DNA of 64,000 nt, taken from Corynebacterium flavescens (GTDB taxonomy: Bacteria > Actinomycetota > Actinomycetes > Mycobacteriales > Mycobacteriaceae). Positions 36,525-44,882 of this stretch are shown here, in pieces (positions within the stretch are counted from its first letter, which is position 1; each line of letters begins with the position of its first letter). Made by a program: the position numbers and the translations under genes. The stretch covers positions 124,001 to 188,000 of the forward strand of contig NZ_VXKK01000033.1 of assembly GCF_008693105.1 (NCBI RefSeq). Reading direction: 5' to 3'. The notes beneath the pieces were generated by a model. It had not been told where the DNA came from and ran no database searches. It worked only from the letters and a program-made list of their open reading frames with translations.

Positions 36525-37148
36525 TTAGAACCGAACCGCCGAGTGGATCGGCATGTAGTTCAACTCGCGCTCCTGAACCGGAACGCCGTCATTCAGAGCG
36601 TCGATGATGGTGCCGTGGCCGGTGTAGATACCGACGTGAGATGCACCGCCATAGTAGGCAATGATGTCACCCGGCTGCAGCGCATCCAGAGCAACCTTCT
36701 GGCCAGCACCAGCCTGTGCCTGCGAGGTGCGAGGAATCTCAACGCCAGCCTGGCGGTAAGCCCAAGAAGTCAGACCAGAGCAGTCAAAAGCACTGGGGCC
36801 GGCAGCACCATAAACGTATGGGGAGCCAATCGCGGAGCGAGCAGCCTCAAGAGCCTTCTGACCAGCAGTCTGCGCGGCCGGTGCCGGTGCAGCTGCAGGA
36901 GCAGCAGCTGGTGCAGAGTAGTTGTTAGCCTGGTTCTGGCTGGGAACGTAGGTACCGATGTTAGGGACCTGGTCGATGTTGGGGACGTTCTCCAAGCCGG
37001 CTACCTCGAAACGGTAGTCAGTGTTAGGGACGACGACCTCGGCAGCCTGTGCGACACCAGGAACGGTGACAGCAGCAGCCGCAGCGATAACTGCGCTGGT
37101 TGCGAAACGACGGGTAATGATTGCGCCCTGACGACGGTGCTTAGCCAC
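36525..37148 (-). CDS. Secreted NlpC/P60 family hydrolase (short form)
   Basis: A 207-residue secreted cell-wall hydrolase with GTG start (MAKHRRQGAIITRRFATSAV), preceded by TTGGAG. The signal peptide runs to about residue 36 (VAQAA). A short N-terminal region has a repeated VPNI(D/G) motif (about 55-67), then an Ala/Pro linker (about 77-92) and a compact NlpC/P60 domain (about 97-207). The catalytic Cys is in FDCSGLTSWAY and the His in ASHVGIYTGHG. No coiled coil, so probably not FtsEX-controlled. The 5' leader is long and structured and may be a c-di-AMP riboswitch. It is a likely paralogue of its downstream neighbour's catalytic domain. Confidence 0.93.
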   Translation of the reverse strand: MAKHRRQGAIITRRFATSAVIAAAAAVTVPGVAQAAEVVVPNTDYRFEVAGLENVPNIDQVPNIGTYVPSQNQANNYSAPAAAPAAAPAPAAQTAGQKALEAARSAIGSPYVYGAAGPSAFDCSGLTSWAYRQAGVEIPRTSQAQAGAGQKVALDALQPGDIIAYYGGASHVGIYTGHGTIIDALNDGVPVQERELNYMPIHSAVRF

Positions 37149-37154
37149 GAATAA

Positions 37155-37305
37155 AACTCCAAATCTTTAATTTCACCTACCCCGCGCAAAAGAGAACGGC
37201 AACTCTTTAAAGCTGCCTTGAAGTCACTCTCTTTTTGGTCCCATCTAGGACTGCGAGGCTCTAGCCCGTGGACGGGCCTAGCGTTCGACGACAATCCATT
37301 CCTTT
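37155..37305 (-). promoter_or_regulatory. Structured leader, candidate c-di-AMP (ydaO-type) riboswitch
   Basis: The leader before the short NlpC/P60 gene folds into a CTAG(G)CCCG/CGGGCTAG hairpin, then TGGGACCAAA, then a composite hairpin (AAAGAGA...GGCAGC / GTTGCC..TCTCTTT), then GGGGTAGGTGAAAT just before the ribosome site. TGGGACCA and GGGGTaggTGAAAT resemble the conserved ydaO words GGGGAACCA and GGGGUGAAUC. ydaO riboswitches are known before NlpC/P60 and rpf genes in actinobacteria. The match is divergent; a covariance search would decide. Confidence 0.42.
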
Positions 37306-37321
37306 AGGACTGTCTCCACTC

Positions 37322-37342
37322 GGCCCCCAATTGAAAGGGGCC
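37322..37342. repeat. Hairpin at the upstream end of the NlpC/P60 leader
   Basis: GGCCCC paired with GGGGCC around a 9-nt spacer that includes CAATTG. It has no U tract on either strand. It could be the outer part of the leader structure, or a terminator remnant. Confidence 0.4.
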
Positions 37343-37861
37343 AGATGCGGTGTTCAAGTGTTTAGTTCTTATTGGGCAACTCATCGGTGAGTAACTCAAT
37401 GTCTCAATCAGGTTACGAAATCATCACGCATCATGTCGAATTTTCGAGGCCGGGCCGCATCGTTATCTTCCCGTTATCAAAAGTAGACCCTACCGAAATG
37501 GAATGCCGATCGGCAACACATGTATATAGACCATTAGCGCATTGTCGCCGTATAACCTGCACGGTTGTTTACAAGACAACCAACACCTTTGAAACCCAGT
37601 CGGGCGCACTTCACGAACTCCTCGAGCGAAATCTTTACTGATGTGTTCTTGCTCACATGCCCTGTTGGAATCTTTAATCTCGCAACATGGTTCACATCAG
37701 TCACCGGTATACGGTGGCCCCGGGCGGCGAGTGATTCTCCAGATCTTCATCACAACTCAGGGACCGTGGGAACTTTGGGCGGGTTCAAACCAGGAGTGGC
37801 AACACCTAAGAACAGAGAGTTGTCCCGGGAACTTTTTCGGCAACGTGGCGACTAGTTCTCT

Positions 37862-39362
37862 ATGGATATTGCAATCAGCCCGGCACGGGAGCGACCGCGT
37901 CGACCAAACAAAGCAACAGCGAAGCGCTGGCAGCTCAGCGTAGAAGGCATGGTGCGCCGAATCCATATCTTAGCTGGCATTTTTGTCGCCCCCCCTGCTT
38001 TTCCTCGCTGCCCTAACTGGGTTGTTCTATGCGGTGACCCCAACGGCCGAAGCTTGGGTCTATCGCGATGCCATGCACGCGAATCCGGGCATTCCTGCGC
38101 AATCACTGGAGTCCCAAGCCGAGGTGGCTCAGGCCCTTCACCCAGAGCTTGCTATTTCAGGAATGCAGGTATCCGACGACGAATCGACTACTACCCGAGT
38201 TCTCTTCACCGATCCGGCGTTTCCGGGCTCGAGCTACAAGAGAGCAGTGTTCGTCGATCCAGGCAGCCTCGAGATCAGGGGCGATCTCGTTCAATACGGA
38301 TCTTCCCAGGCCTTGCCGCTTCGGACGTGGATTTCCGAGGGCCACCGTTCACTATGGATGGGCGAACCAGGGCGCGTCTATTCCGAGACCGCGGCCTCAT
38401 GGTTGGGTGCCATCACTCTGGCCGGTGCATGGGTCTGGTGGTCGCGGAGACGTCGCCTAGCAGCATCCGCGCGTACCCGGAAACCTGGCGCCCGCAGGCG
38501 CCTGGAGAAACTACACTCCCGACTAGGTCTGTGGCTCCTACCTGGCTTCCTTTTCCTCACCGTTACTGGATTGACGTGGTCAATGGTCGCTGGGGCCACC
38601 ATAGGCGACCTTCGCGCCGAATTGAACTGGCTTGAGCCAAAGCCGGCAACCTCCTTGAGTGCCTCCTCGACTAGCGTTCTTAACAACGACCATAGCGAAC
38701 ACACAGCTCACGCCGAGCACTCTGGACACGGGGCGCACGAGGAACACAGTAATCATTCCCTCCACGAAGGACACGCAGCTCACGATATAGTGGCTTCACA
38801 AAGCAGTGCCGTGGTGGACACTGTGGTCCACGCGGCGCGCGCCGAAGGTCTAAGCGGGCTACTCGACGTCACCGTCCCAGCAGGCTCCAACAGCGCGTGG
38901 GTGGTCAAGGAAGCTCGCCAGCCATGGACGTTCAGCAACGACGCAGTATCCATTGATGGGTCCACTGGGGCGGTCGTTGACAAGGTCGAGGCCGACCAGT
39001 GGCCCATCGCAGCAAGGCTCTCGAACTGGATGATTCAGCTGCATATGGGAATGCTGTTCGGCTGGATCAATCAACTGGCTTTGGCAATGGTCGCTGCCGG
39101 TCTCCTGGACATCATTTGTCTGGGATACCGAATGTGGTGGATGCGAGGGCGCGACAAGGGGTTTGGAAGCCTCCCCACTGCCGGACAATGGAAGAAGGCG
39201 AGCCCCTTGGCACGCACGGTGGTAGTTATCCTCCTCATTGCCTACTCACTGCTTGCTCCACTGTTCGGGCTTAGTTTGCTCGCCTTCGTGCTTATCGATG
39301 TCGCATTCGCGCAAGCACGGCATCTCCTCCAGCTCCGTAGCGAAGCCACAGCAACCCAGTAG
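37862..39362 (+). pseudogene. PepSY-associated membrane protein with His-rich linker, frameshifted
   Basis: One gene in two frames. The 5' frame (from ATG 37862) reads to VRRIHILAGIFVAP, then the run of seven C at 37989-37995 shifts it out of frame. The downstream frame continues LLFLAALTGLFYAVTP and runs to the stop at 39362. Removing one C gives an uninterrupted protein of 499 residues. It has the PepSY_TM layout: an N-terminal helix, a periplasmic PepSY-like part, a helix about residue 180, KLHSRLGLWLLPGFLFLTVTGL, and two or three C-terminal helices. A linker at 38691-38783 holds 11 His in about 32 residues. Such proteins are linked to metal or ferric-siderophore reduction. It may be a true pseudogene, a phase-variable gene or a sequencing error. 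Confidence 0.8.
38691..38783 (+). other. Histidine-rich linker in the PepSY protein
   Basis: Eleven His alternate with Ser, Glu, Ala and Gly (HSEHTAHAEHSGHG and so on) between two membrane segments, presumably outside the cell. The composition suggests a Zn, Cu, Ni or Fe-binding loop. Confidence 0.75.
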
Positions 39363-39379
39363 CGCTCCTCCCTACACAT

Positions 39380-39429
39380 AAAAACAAAAAGCTCACCGGC
39401 TCCCTATATATAAGGGAGCCGGTGAGCTT
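39380..39429 (-). terminator. Strong terminator after qcrB
   Basis: A 17-bp perfect stem (AAGCTCACCGGCTCCCT and complement) with an ATATATA loop (39389-39429). On the minus strand it is followed by TTTTTGTTTTT, ideal for ending the ctaE-qcrCAB transcript. It also separates the operon from the convergent PepSY gene. Confidence 0.9.
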
Positions 39430-39456
39430 GTGAGCGTGTTAAAGAAGGCGGTCGGA

Positions 39457-41079
39457 CTAGCTGCGACCGTTCTCCTCGTCTTCACGGCGGTTTGCCTCGT
39501 TGAGACGACGGAACATCTCCGCCTCCTCTTCATGGTTCTCCTCATGAATTTCGTGGACGCGGTCCATCAGCTGCGGATCATCCGGCGAGAACCAGCCCTG
39601 GGTCTCAGAGTCTGCGAGGCCCAACTGGTTGAGCTGCTTGGGAACCTGAGCGCCCGCGTACTCGAGGGGCACTGGATGACCGTTCTCATCCACCGGGCCG
39701 AGAGGCTGGTGGATCTCGATGTAGGCGCCACTCGGGAGTCGCTTCAAGACACCAGTCTCAATACCGTGCTCGAGGACCTCGCGGTCAGAGCGCTGTAGAC
39801 CAACGCAGATGCGGTAAGTCATGAAGTAAGCAATCGGAGGCAGAACAATCAGGCCGATACGTCCCACCCAGGTCATTGCGTTGAGCGAAATCTGGAAGAA
39901 GTGCGCGACGTGGTCGTTACCACCAGACATGGTGACCAACAGGAAGAATGTGATAGCCATGGCACCAATCGCCGAGCGAACGGGGACATCGCGAGGACGC
40001 TGCAACAAGTTGTGGTGCGCGTCATCACCGGTGAGTTTCTTCTCGATGAACGGGTAAGCGAACAGCAGTACAACCATGAGACCACAGAGCAGAGCCACCC
40101 AGAAAGCGGAAGGAATGGTGTAGTTACCCAAGTACAGCTCCCACGCGGGCATGACACGAGCCACACCGTCAGTCCAGAGCATGTAAATATCAGGCTGGGA
40201 ACCAGCAGAGACCTGCGAGGGGTTGTAGGGTCCGAGCAACCAGATGGCGTTAATGGTGAGGACGCCGGCCATAAGCGCCAGCACGCCAGCAACCATCATG
40301 CCCATGCCAATAGCCTTGGTGGCGAATACTGGCATGATGCGCACGCCGACAACGTTGTTCTCAGCACGGCCAGGTCCGGGGAACTGGGTGTGCTTCTGGT
40401 ACCAGACGAGGATAAGGTGTGCGGCGATCAGGCCGAGAATAATGCCGGGGATGACAAGGACGTGCAGGATGTAGAAGCGGTCCAGCATGAGATCCGAGGG
40501 GAAGTCACCGCCGAAGATGGCCCAGTGCAGCCAGGTACCGATAATCGGCAGCCCCAAGATGATGGCCGACATAATGCGCAGACCAACACCGGAAAGAAGG
40601 TCATCTGGAAGGGAGTAACCGAGGAAGCCCTCGATCATGCCCAAAAGAATGAGCGAGCAACCGATGATCCAGTTGGCCTCGCGGGGACGCCGGAAGGCGC
40701 CCGTGAAGAAAATACGAAGCATGTGGGCAATCATGGACATCATGAACATGAGCGCTGCCCAGTGGTGCATCTGGCGAACGAAGAGTCCACCACGGACCTC
40801 GAAGGAAAGATCGAGGGCGGTTGCATAAGCGCGGGACATCTCAACGCCATTGAGAGGCGCGTATGTACCGTCATAAATGACCTTGGTGATCGAAGGATCA
40901 AAGAACAAGGCAAGATAGACACCGGTCAGCAGAAGGATAATGAAGCTGTAGAGCGCCATTTCACCCAACATGAAGGACCAGTGGGTCGGAAAGACCTTGT
41001 TGAGCTGTGTACGAATCATCCCCGCTGCGGTGTAGCGGGAATCAATATTATTGCCAATCTTGGCGAGTTTCTTGCTCAT
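39457..41079 (-). CDS. qcrB: Cytochrome bc1 complex cytochrome b subunit QcrB
   Basis: A 540-residue membrane subunit that oxidises menaquinol in the bc1-aa3 supercomplex. About eight to nine helices are seen. Heme-binding His lie in [23 protein letters not shown] (about residues 103-125) and in [11 protein letters not shown] / [11 protein letters not shown] (about 185-215). The Qo-site PEW variant reads PDIYMLW-like in actinobacteria. The polar C-terminal 120 residues are an actinobacterial extension. The ATG at 41079 overlaps the qcrA stop by one base (TAATG), implying coupling. Established target family of Q203-type inhibitors in mycobacteria. Confidence 0.96.
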   Translation of the reverse strand: MSKKLAKIGNNIDSRYTAAGMIRTQLNKVFPTHWSFMLGEMALYSFIILLLTGVYLALFFDPSITKVIYDGTYAPLNGVEMSRAYATALDLSFEVRGGLFVRQMHHWAALMFMMSMIAHMLRIFFTGAFRRPREANWIIGCSLILLGMIEGFLGYSLPDDLLSGVGLRIMSAIILGLPIIGTWLHWAIFGGDFPSDLMLDRFYILHVLVIPGIILGLIAAHLILVWYQKHTQFPGPGRAENNVVGVRIMPVFATKAIGMGMMVAGVLALMAGVLTINAIWLLGPYNPSQVSAGSQPDIYMLWTDGVARVMPAWELYLGNYTIPSAFWVALLCGLMVVLLFAYPFIEKKLTGDDAHHNLLQRPRDVPVRSAIGAMAITFFLLVTMSGGNDHVAHFFQISLNAMTWVGRIGLIVLPPIAYFMTYRICVGLQRSDREVLEHGIETGVLKRLPSGAYIEIHQPLGPVDENGHPVPLEYAGAQVPKQLNQLGLADSETQGWFSPDDPQLMDRVHEIHEENHEEEAEMFRRLNEANRREDEENGRS

Positions 41080-42299
41080 TATGATTTACGCTCCCAGAAT
41101 GCCGGGCCGACAGGCTCAATGAAGTTACCCTGCGCGACGAGGTATCCCTCTTCGTCCACGGTGATCGGCAGCTGCGGAAGAGCACGGGCGGCAGGACCGA
41201 AGACCGGCTTGCCGTAATGCAAAGCATCAAACTGCGACTGGTGGCACGGGCAGAGAATACGGTTTGTCTGCGCCTCGTAGAGAGAGGTCGGGCAGCCAAT
41301 GTGTGTACAGATTTTGGAGTAGGCGTAGTAGTCGCCGTAGTGGAAGTCTTCCTGACCCTCACGCTCAATAGCCTTCTGTGCGTCAGAGTGACGCAGGCGG
41401 ATGAGCATCACGGCGTTACGGTTGCCGTGGATGGAGTGCATGTGATTCTCGTAGACTTCCTTGTCCTTAGACCACTTGTCACCATCGTTGACGTCCTGCT
41501 CCGCAAGCGGAAACACGGTCTCCATGCCGCCGGCAGCCAAGTCCTCTGCACGTACGCGCACCAGACGGGCAAGGCCCTTGGTGCTGTAGTGCGAACCGGA
41601 TTCGCCATCGTGCATCTCGGCGATGGTGCTGGTGTCACGAGCAAGGTAGAGCTTGACGCCTTCGTTTGCCAAGGTCCAGCCGGAGGTCCACAACGTGCCG
41701 TCACCGGAGTAATCAAGATCGTGGCGAACCTTCCAAGGGTTGCGGACGGTGCCGCCGAGGGGAGCAATGACGGTCAAACCGAAGAGCACTCCTGCTCCGC
41801 CGAGCAGACCCTTGATGGTGGTACGACGACCCAAGGTCGAGGTCTTCCAAGAGTCATTGAGAAGAGCGGTCAGTGTACGGCGGTCAACTTCATCCGAAGG
41901 ACCATCATGGCGACGCTGAACGGAGATTTCCTCTGGGAGGATCCGCTTAACGTACTGGACAATGGCAATACCGAGTGCACAGATAGCCACGAAGGAAGTA
42001 ATTCCGAGAAGCGGCGTATAGAGAGTGTGCCACCACAGACCATCCTCGCCAAGGGACTTGTACTCCCAAGGCCAGAAAAGGTAGACCCCTAGGAAGGCCA
42101 ACCCACCGAGCACGGAAAGCACAAGCCAGATGATGATGTTGGCGGAAGCACGCTTCTCTGCCGGATCACCTTCAACAGGGAAACGCTCCTTCCGGAAGGC
42201 AACGGTGACGCCATCGAGCTGCGTGCCGAGTGCAGCGAGTTCGTCATTGTTCATGTTGTTGAGCTCGGCCTCAGTGTAGTTCTTCTTTACGTTGCTCAT
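41079..42299 (-). CDS. qcrA: Cytochrome bc1 complex Rieske iron-sulfur subunit QcrA
   Basis: A 406-residue Rieske protein. The ATG at 42299 ([15 protein letters not shown]) forms an ATGA overlap with the qcrC stop; an upstream in-frame start at 42332 would lie inside qcrC. Three membrane helices (about residues 62-82, 97-118 and 165-185) replace the single helix of mitochondrial Rieske, as in other actinobacteria. The 2Fe-2S ligands are in [11 protein letters not shown] (about 330) and CPCHQSQFD (about 350). The N-terminal third is cytoplasmic and acidic. Middle gene of qcrCAB. Confidence 0.97.
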   Translation of the reverse strand: MSNVKKNYTEAELNNMNNDELAALGTQLDGVTVAFRKERFPVEGDPAEKRASANIIIWLVLSVLGGLAFLGVYLFWPWEYKSLGEDGLWWHTLYTPLLGITSFVAICALGIAIVQYVKRILPEEISVQRRHDGPSDEVDRRTLTALLNDSWKTSTLGRRTTIKGLLGGAGVLFGLTVIAPLGGTVRNPWKVRHDLDYSGDGTLWTSGWTLANEGVKLYLARDTSTIAEMHDGESGSHYSTKGLARLVRVRAEDLAAGGMETVFPLAEQDVNDGDKWSKDKEVYENHMHSIHGNRNAVMLIRLRHSDAQKAIEREGQEDFHYGDYYAYSKICTHIGCPTSLYEAQTNRILCPCHQSQFDALHYGKPVFGPAARALPQLPITVDEEGYLVAQGNFIEPVGPAFWERKS

Positions 42300-43183
42300 G
42301 AGCGCGATCCAATCCACATTGCGGCAGCGCACAAAACGCTAATGCCAATGATCCACATTGCTAGGCCCTCGGCCACTGGTCCGAGGCCACCCAAATCCCA
42401 ACCTGCCGGGGAGGGCGTTTCCTTAGCCGACTTGATGTAGGCGATAATGTCCTTCTTCTCATCAGCAGTGAGCTGACGGTCAGAGAACTTCGGCATGTTT
42501 TGCGGACCGGTGAGCATGGCCTGGTAGATCTCCTGCTCATTCGCCGGTGCCAGCGCAGGCGCGTACTTACCAGAGGAAAGCGCACCGCCTTGACCGGTGA
42601 AGTTGTGGCAGGAAGCGCAGTTCATGCGGAAGAGCTCAGAGCCCTTTGCCACATCCTCGTTCTGGATGTTGCCGTCGAAGTTGGCGCCGCGCAGAGACTC
42701 CTGTGCGATGTTTCCGTTCTCGTCGTAGACGATATCGGGGCCGCCACCATTGGCAGCCACGAAAGCGGCAAGAGCAAGCGTCTGCTGCTCGGTGTAGCGA
42801 GGAGTCTTACGCTCGGCCTGAGCGTCGTTGCTCATCATGGGCATGCGGCCGGAGTGCACTTGGAAGTACACGGAACCAGCACCCACGCCGACCAACGAAG
42901 GTCCACGCTTATCGATGCCCTGCAAGTTGGCACCGTGGCAGGTAATGCAAGCGGTGTCGTAGATGTCCTTGCCTTCTTGAATGAGGGCCTGGTCATCTTT
43001 CTGAGCGGTGGCTACCTGTGCGTCTGGCGTCAATGCAGATGCGAGGACGCCCGCCCCGGATAGGCCGACCGTAAGAGCAAAGGCGCCGGCTAGAGTGCGC
43101 TTGACCTTACGACGGCGACGGGTCTTCTTTGCCGAGTCAGTGGAGGCTTCCACTGAGACGGTCTGCGGATTGTTATCCATCAT
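42296..43183 (-). CDS. qcrC: Diheme cytochrome c subunit QcrC
   Basis: A 295-residue membrane-anchored cytochrome c that passes electrons straight from the bc1 complex to the aa3 oxidase, so no soluble cytochrome c is needed. A basic N-terminus ([11 protein letters not shown]) precedes a signal/anchor helix (about 30-50). Two c-type heme motifs are seen, CITCHG (79-83) and CASCHN (189-193), each in its own cytochrome fold with Met ligands (RMPMM, about 113; NMPKFS, about 235). A C-terminal helix (about 275-292) anchors it. The start has two ATGs (43183, 43180). Confidence 0.97.
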   Translation of the reverse strand: MMDNNPQTVSVEASTDSAKKTRRRRKVKRTLAGAFALTVGLSGAGVLASALTPDAQVATAQKDDQALIQEGKDIYDTACITCHGANLQGIDKRGPSLVGVGAGSVYFQVHSGRMPMMSNDAQAERKTPRYTEQQTLALAAFVAANGGGPDIVYDENGNIAQESLRGANFDGNIQNEDVAKGSELFRMNCASCHNFTGQGGALSSGKYAPALAPANEQEIYQAMLTGPQNMPKFSDRQLTADEKKDIIAYIKSAKETPSPAGWDLGGLGPVAEGLAMWIIGISVLCAAAMWIGSRS

Positions 43184-43254
43184 TTTCCTTTAGATAACTC
43201 GTACACGGAAATGAATGGCTGTAGGCCGAGGAATGAACTTCGGCATTCTACGGC

Positions 43255-43866
43255 CTACTGAATCAAGTAAATGACAGTGAAAACGCCGATCCAAACAACG
43301 TCGACGAAGTGCCAGTAATAAGAAACTGCCATCGCTGCCGTTGCCTGTGCTGGCGTGAACTTGGACTTAGAAATACGTGCCAAGATGATGGCAAATGCAA
43401 TAAGTCCTGCTGTCACGTGCGCGGCGTGGAAGCCGGTGATGATGTAGAACACCGAGCCAAACACGCTGGATTGCACGGTCACACCGTGAAGAATAAGTTC
43501 GGTCCACTCGAAGGCCATGATGCCCAAGAACACGACACCAAGCGCAAGAGTCACGGAGTACCAAATGCGAAGCTTATAAACGTCACCCCTTTCTGCTGCA
43601 AACACGCCGAACTGGGAGGTAACGGAAGAAGAAATCAACACTGCCGTGATGAGAAAGCCCATCGGCACGTTGATATGGGCGGTATGCTCCGCCCAGTCGC
43701 CTTCCATACCGTTAGCTCGCGAGGTGAACCACATCGCGAACAGTCCGGCAAAGAACATCAATTCCTGAGACAGGAACACAATGGTGCCCACGCTGACCAT
43801 ATTGGGTCGGTTCAGCGAGGCTACACGTGGTGCTGCCATACCTTGGTTAGAAACTACGCTCGTCAC
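43255..43866 (-). CDS. ctaE: Cytochrome c oxidase subunit III CtaE
   Basis: A 203-residue five-helix subunit III of the aa3 oxidase. Typical stretches include NMVSVGTIVFLSQELMFFAGLFAMWF (about residues 22-47, with the lipid-binding Glu), HGVTVQSSVFGSVFYIITGFHAAHVTAG (about 128-155) and YYWHFVDVVWIGVF near the end. GTG start at 43866. No Shine-Dalgarno is visible upstream; a CATACT box seven bases before the GTG could make the transcript leaderless. First gene of the ctaE-qcrCAB operon, 71 bp before qcrC. Confidence 0.95.
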   Translation of the reverse strand: MTSVVSNQGMAAPRVASLNRPNMVSVGTIVFLSQELMFFAGLFAMWFTSRANGMEGDWAEHTAHINVPMGFLITAVLISSSVTSQFGVFAAERGDVYKLRIWYSVTLALGVVFLGIMAFEWTELILHGVTVQSSVFGSVFYIITGFHAAHVTAGLIAFAIILARISKSKFTPAQATAAMAVSYYWHFVDVVWIGVFTVIYLIQ

Positions 43867-44228
43867 GCATATAAGTATGGACGGGAGCGCCCCCTAAGTC
43901 ACTTCGCTTCCCCCCGTTCCTTTAATCCTTTAACCGACCCGCCCCGAAGCCTCCACCAAGCCATGCCACATACAGCTGCCATCCTCCCCCCGGGGAACTA
44001 TATGGCATAGGTCACGAACCCACATCAGCGCAGGTAGCGCACGCGCGCTAGGCCTAACAACACAAGGAATGTCAATAAGGACTAACCCCGGACCAACCAA
44101 AGAGCAATCTTTGCAAGCGGTTTGCCCAAAATAGTCCATGAGATAAATCACATTTACACACCGGCGCATAATTGCAGGTTTGCAACTTTCGTATGACCCC
44201 CAACAAAAATGCCCATCTACGTGCCCAT

Positions 44229-44299
44229 ACTCCCCTAGACGCATGCGCGCATATCCCGCGCGCACTCCCCTCTAGCTGTCACAGCTAGAGCACTCCCCT
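44229..44299. repeat. 21-bp palindrome with flanking ACTCCCCT iterons
   Basis: Positions 44270-44290 form a perfect palindrome: CTCTAGCTGT, a central C, then the exact complement. It is framed by two GCACTCCCCT direct repeats (44262-44271 and 44290-44299), and a third ACTCCCCT occurs at 44229-44236. The set lies about 360-430 bp upstream of ctaE. Confidence 0.85.
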
Positions 44300-44357
44300 G
44301 AACTTTTTCCAGATCGTTTGGAACTTTTCCTGACCTGTATACGACGCGAGATCACCA

Positions 44358-44394
44358 AAGCCCTTTCCCGACCAAAAAGGCCGGGAAAGGGCTT
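44358..44394. terminator. Terminator after ctaF
   Basis: A 13-bp stem (AAGCCCTTTCCCG with its complement CGGGAAAGGGCTT) around an 11-nt loop, about 40 bp after the ctaF stop on the minus strand. Only short T-runs follow. Likely ends the ctaCF transcript. Confidence 0.75.
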
Positions 44395-44433
44395 GAGAAG
44401 TGTGCGAAAGCTAAGCCGAAAGTATGAGCGGCT

Positions 44434-44865
44434 TTAGTGCTTTTCCTTCGGCAGACCGTACTGCAAGGATAGTCCGGTTACGGAAGCAATGAGGCAGACA
44501 GCGCCCAAAGCAATCAACCAGAAGTACAAGAAGATGATGCCCAAACCGAGGACAGCCACCGAGCCGGTCATAGCGAGCGGCCAAATGGAGCTCGGAGAGA
44601 AGAATCCGAGGATGCCTGCACCGTCTTCAGTCTCGGCCTCCTCCCAGTCTTCGGGAGCAATGTCTACACGCTTATCAGTGAAGTGGAGGTAAACACCCAG
44701 CATGATGCACAGCAGGAAGGAAAGGGCCAAGGCCACTATTCCCGCCCACTCCGGGCCGTAGAGGTAACCGTCATCCTTAACGAGGTTAAGGCCGAAAATG
44801 TAGACGATGAGGGAAACAAACAGGTAGGTCGCAAGTGAATAGAAGACCATGGATGTTGCGCGCAT
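44434..44865 (-). CDS. ctaF: Cytochrome c oxidase subunit IV CtaF (actinobacterial)
   Basis: A 143-residue four-helix subunit found only in actinobacterial aa3 oxidases. Helices are at about residues 3-24, 38-62, 95-112 and 116-136. The loop between helices 2 and 3 ([30 protein letters not shown], about 67-97; pattern only) carries the conserved FSP-S-WP stretch of this family. ATG at 44865, 17 bp after ctaC; the two form an operon. Its role is structural. Correct length and no anomalies. Confidence 0.94.
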   Translation of the reverse strand: MRATSMVFYSLATYLFVSLIVYIFGLNLVKDDGYLYGPEWAGIVALALSFLLCIMLGVYLHFTDKRVDIAPEDWEEAETEDGAGILGFFSPSSIWPLAMTGSVAVLGLGIIFLYFWLIALGAVCLIASVTGLSLQYGLPKEKH

Positions 44866-44882
44866 TTGTTTTTCCTTATCTC

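Larger units (their letters stand above)
37149..37861. other. 713-bp region without a convincing gene
   Basis: Apart from the NlpC/P60 leader (37155-37342) I find no supported gene. Open frames here (up to about 100 codons) have no ribosome site and no recognisable motif. Two GGGAACTTT words (37768-37776 and 37827-37835) and a GGTTGT/ACAACC hairpin near 37562-37580 are present. The segment looks like the left flank of inserted or decaying DNA that also carries the broken PepSY gene. Confidence 0.5.
43867..44433. other. 567-bp gene-free region between ctaF and ctaE
   Basis: Contains the ctaE promoter region, three ACTCCCCT words and a 21-bp palindrome (44229-44299), and the ctaF terminator (44358-44394). 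An open frame at 43930-44265 on the minus strand has no ribosome site and no family likeness. Confidence 0.6.

Noticed and set aside
37372-37641. 89-codon plus-strand frame upstream of the PepSY gene
   Set aside because: No ribosome site, no domain, and not clearly biased in codon use.
37770-37800. GGTTCAAACC resembling a tRNA T-loop
   Set aside because: No acceptor stem, anticodon arm or D-loop can be built around it.
39901-41217. Plus-strand open frame of 438 codons opposite qcrB/qcrA
   Set aside because: Shadow of two well-supported respiratory genes; composition (Glu/Asp/His/Gly-rich without hydrophobic core) is typical of antisense translation.
43930-44265. 111-codon minus-strand frame in the ctaF-ctaE gap
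   Set aside because: Cys/His/Arg-rich random-looking product, no ribosome site, and it crosses the iteron/palindrome region.
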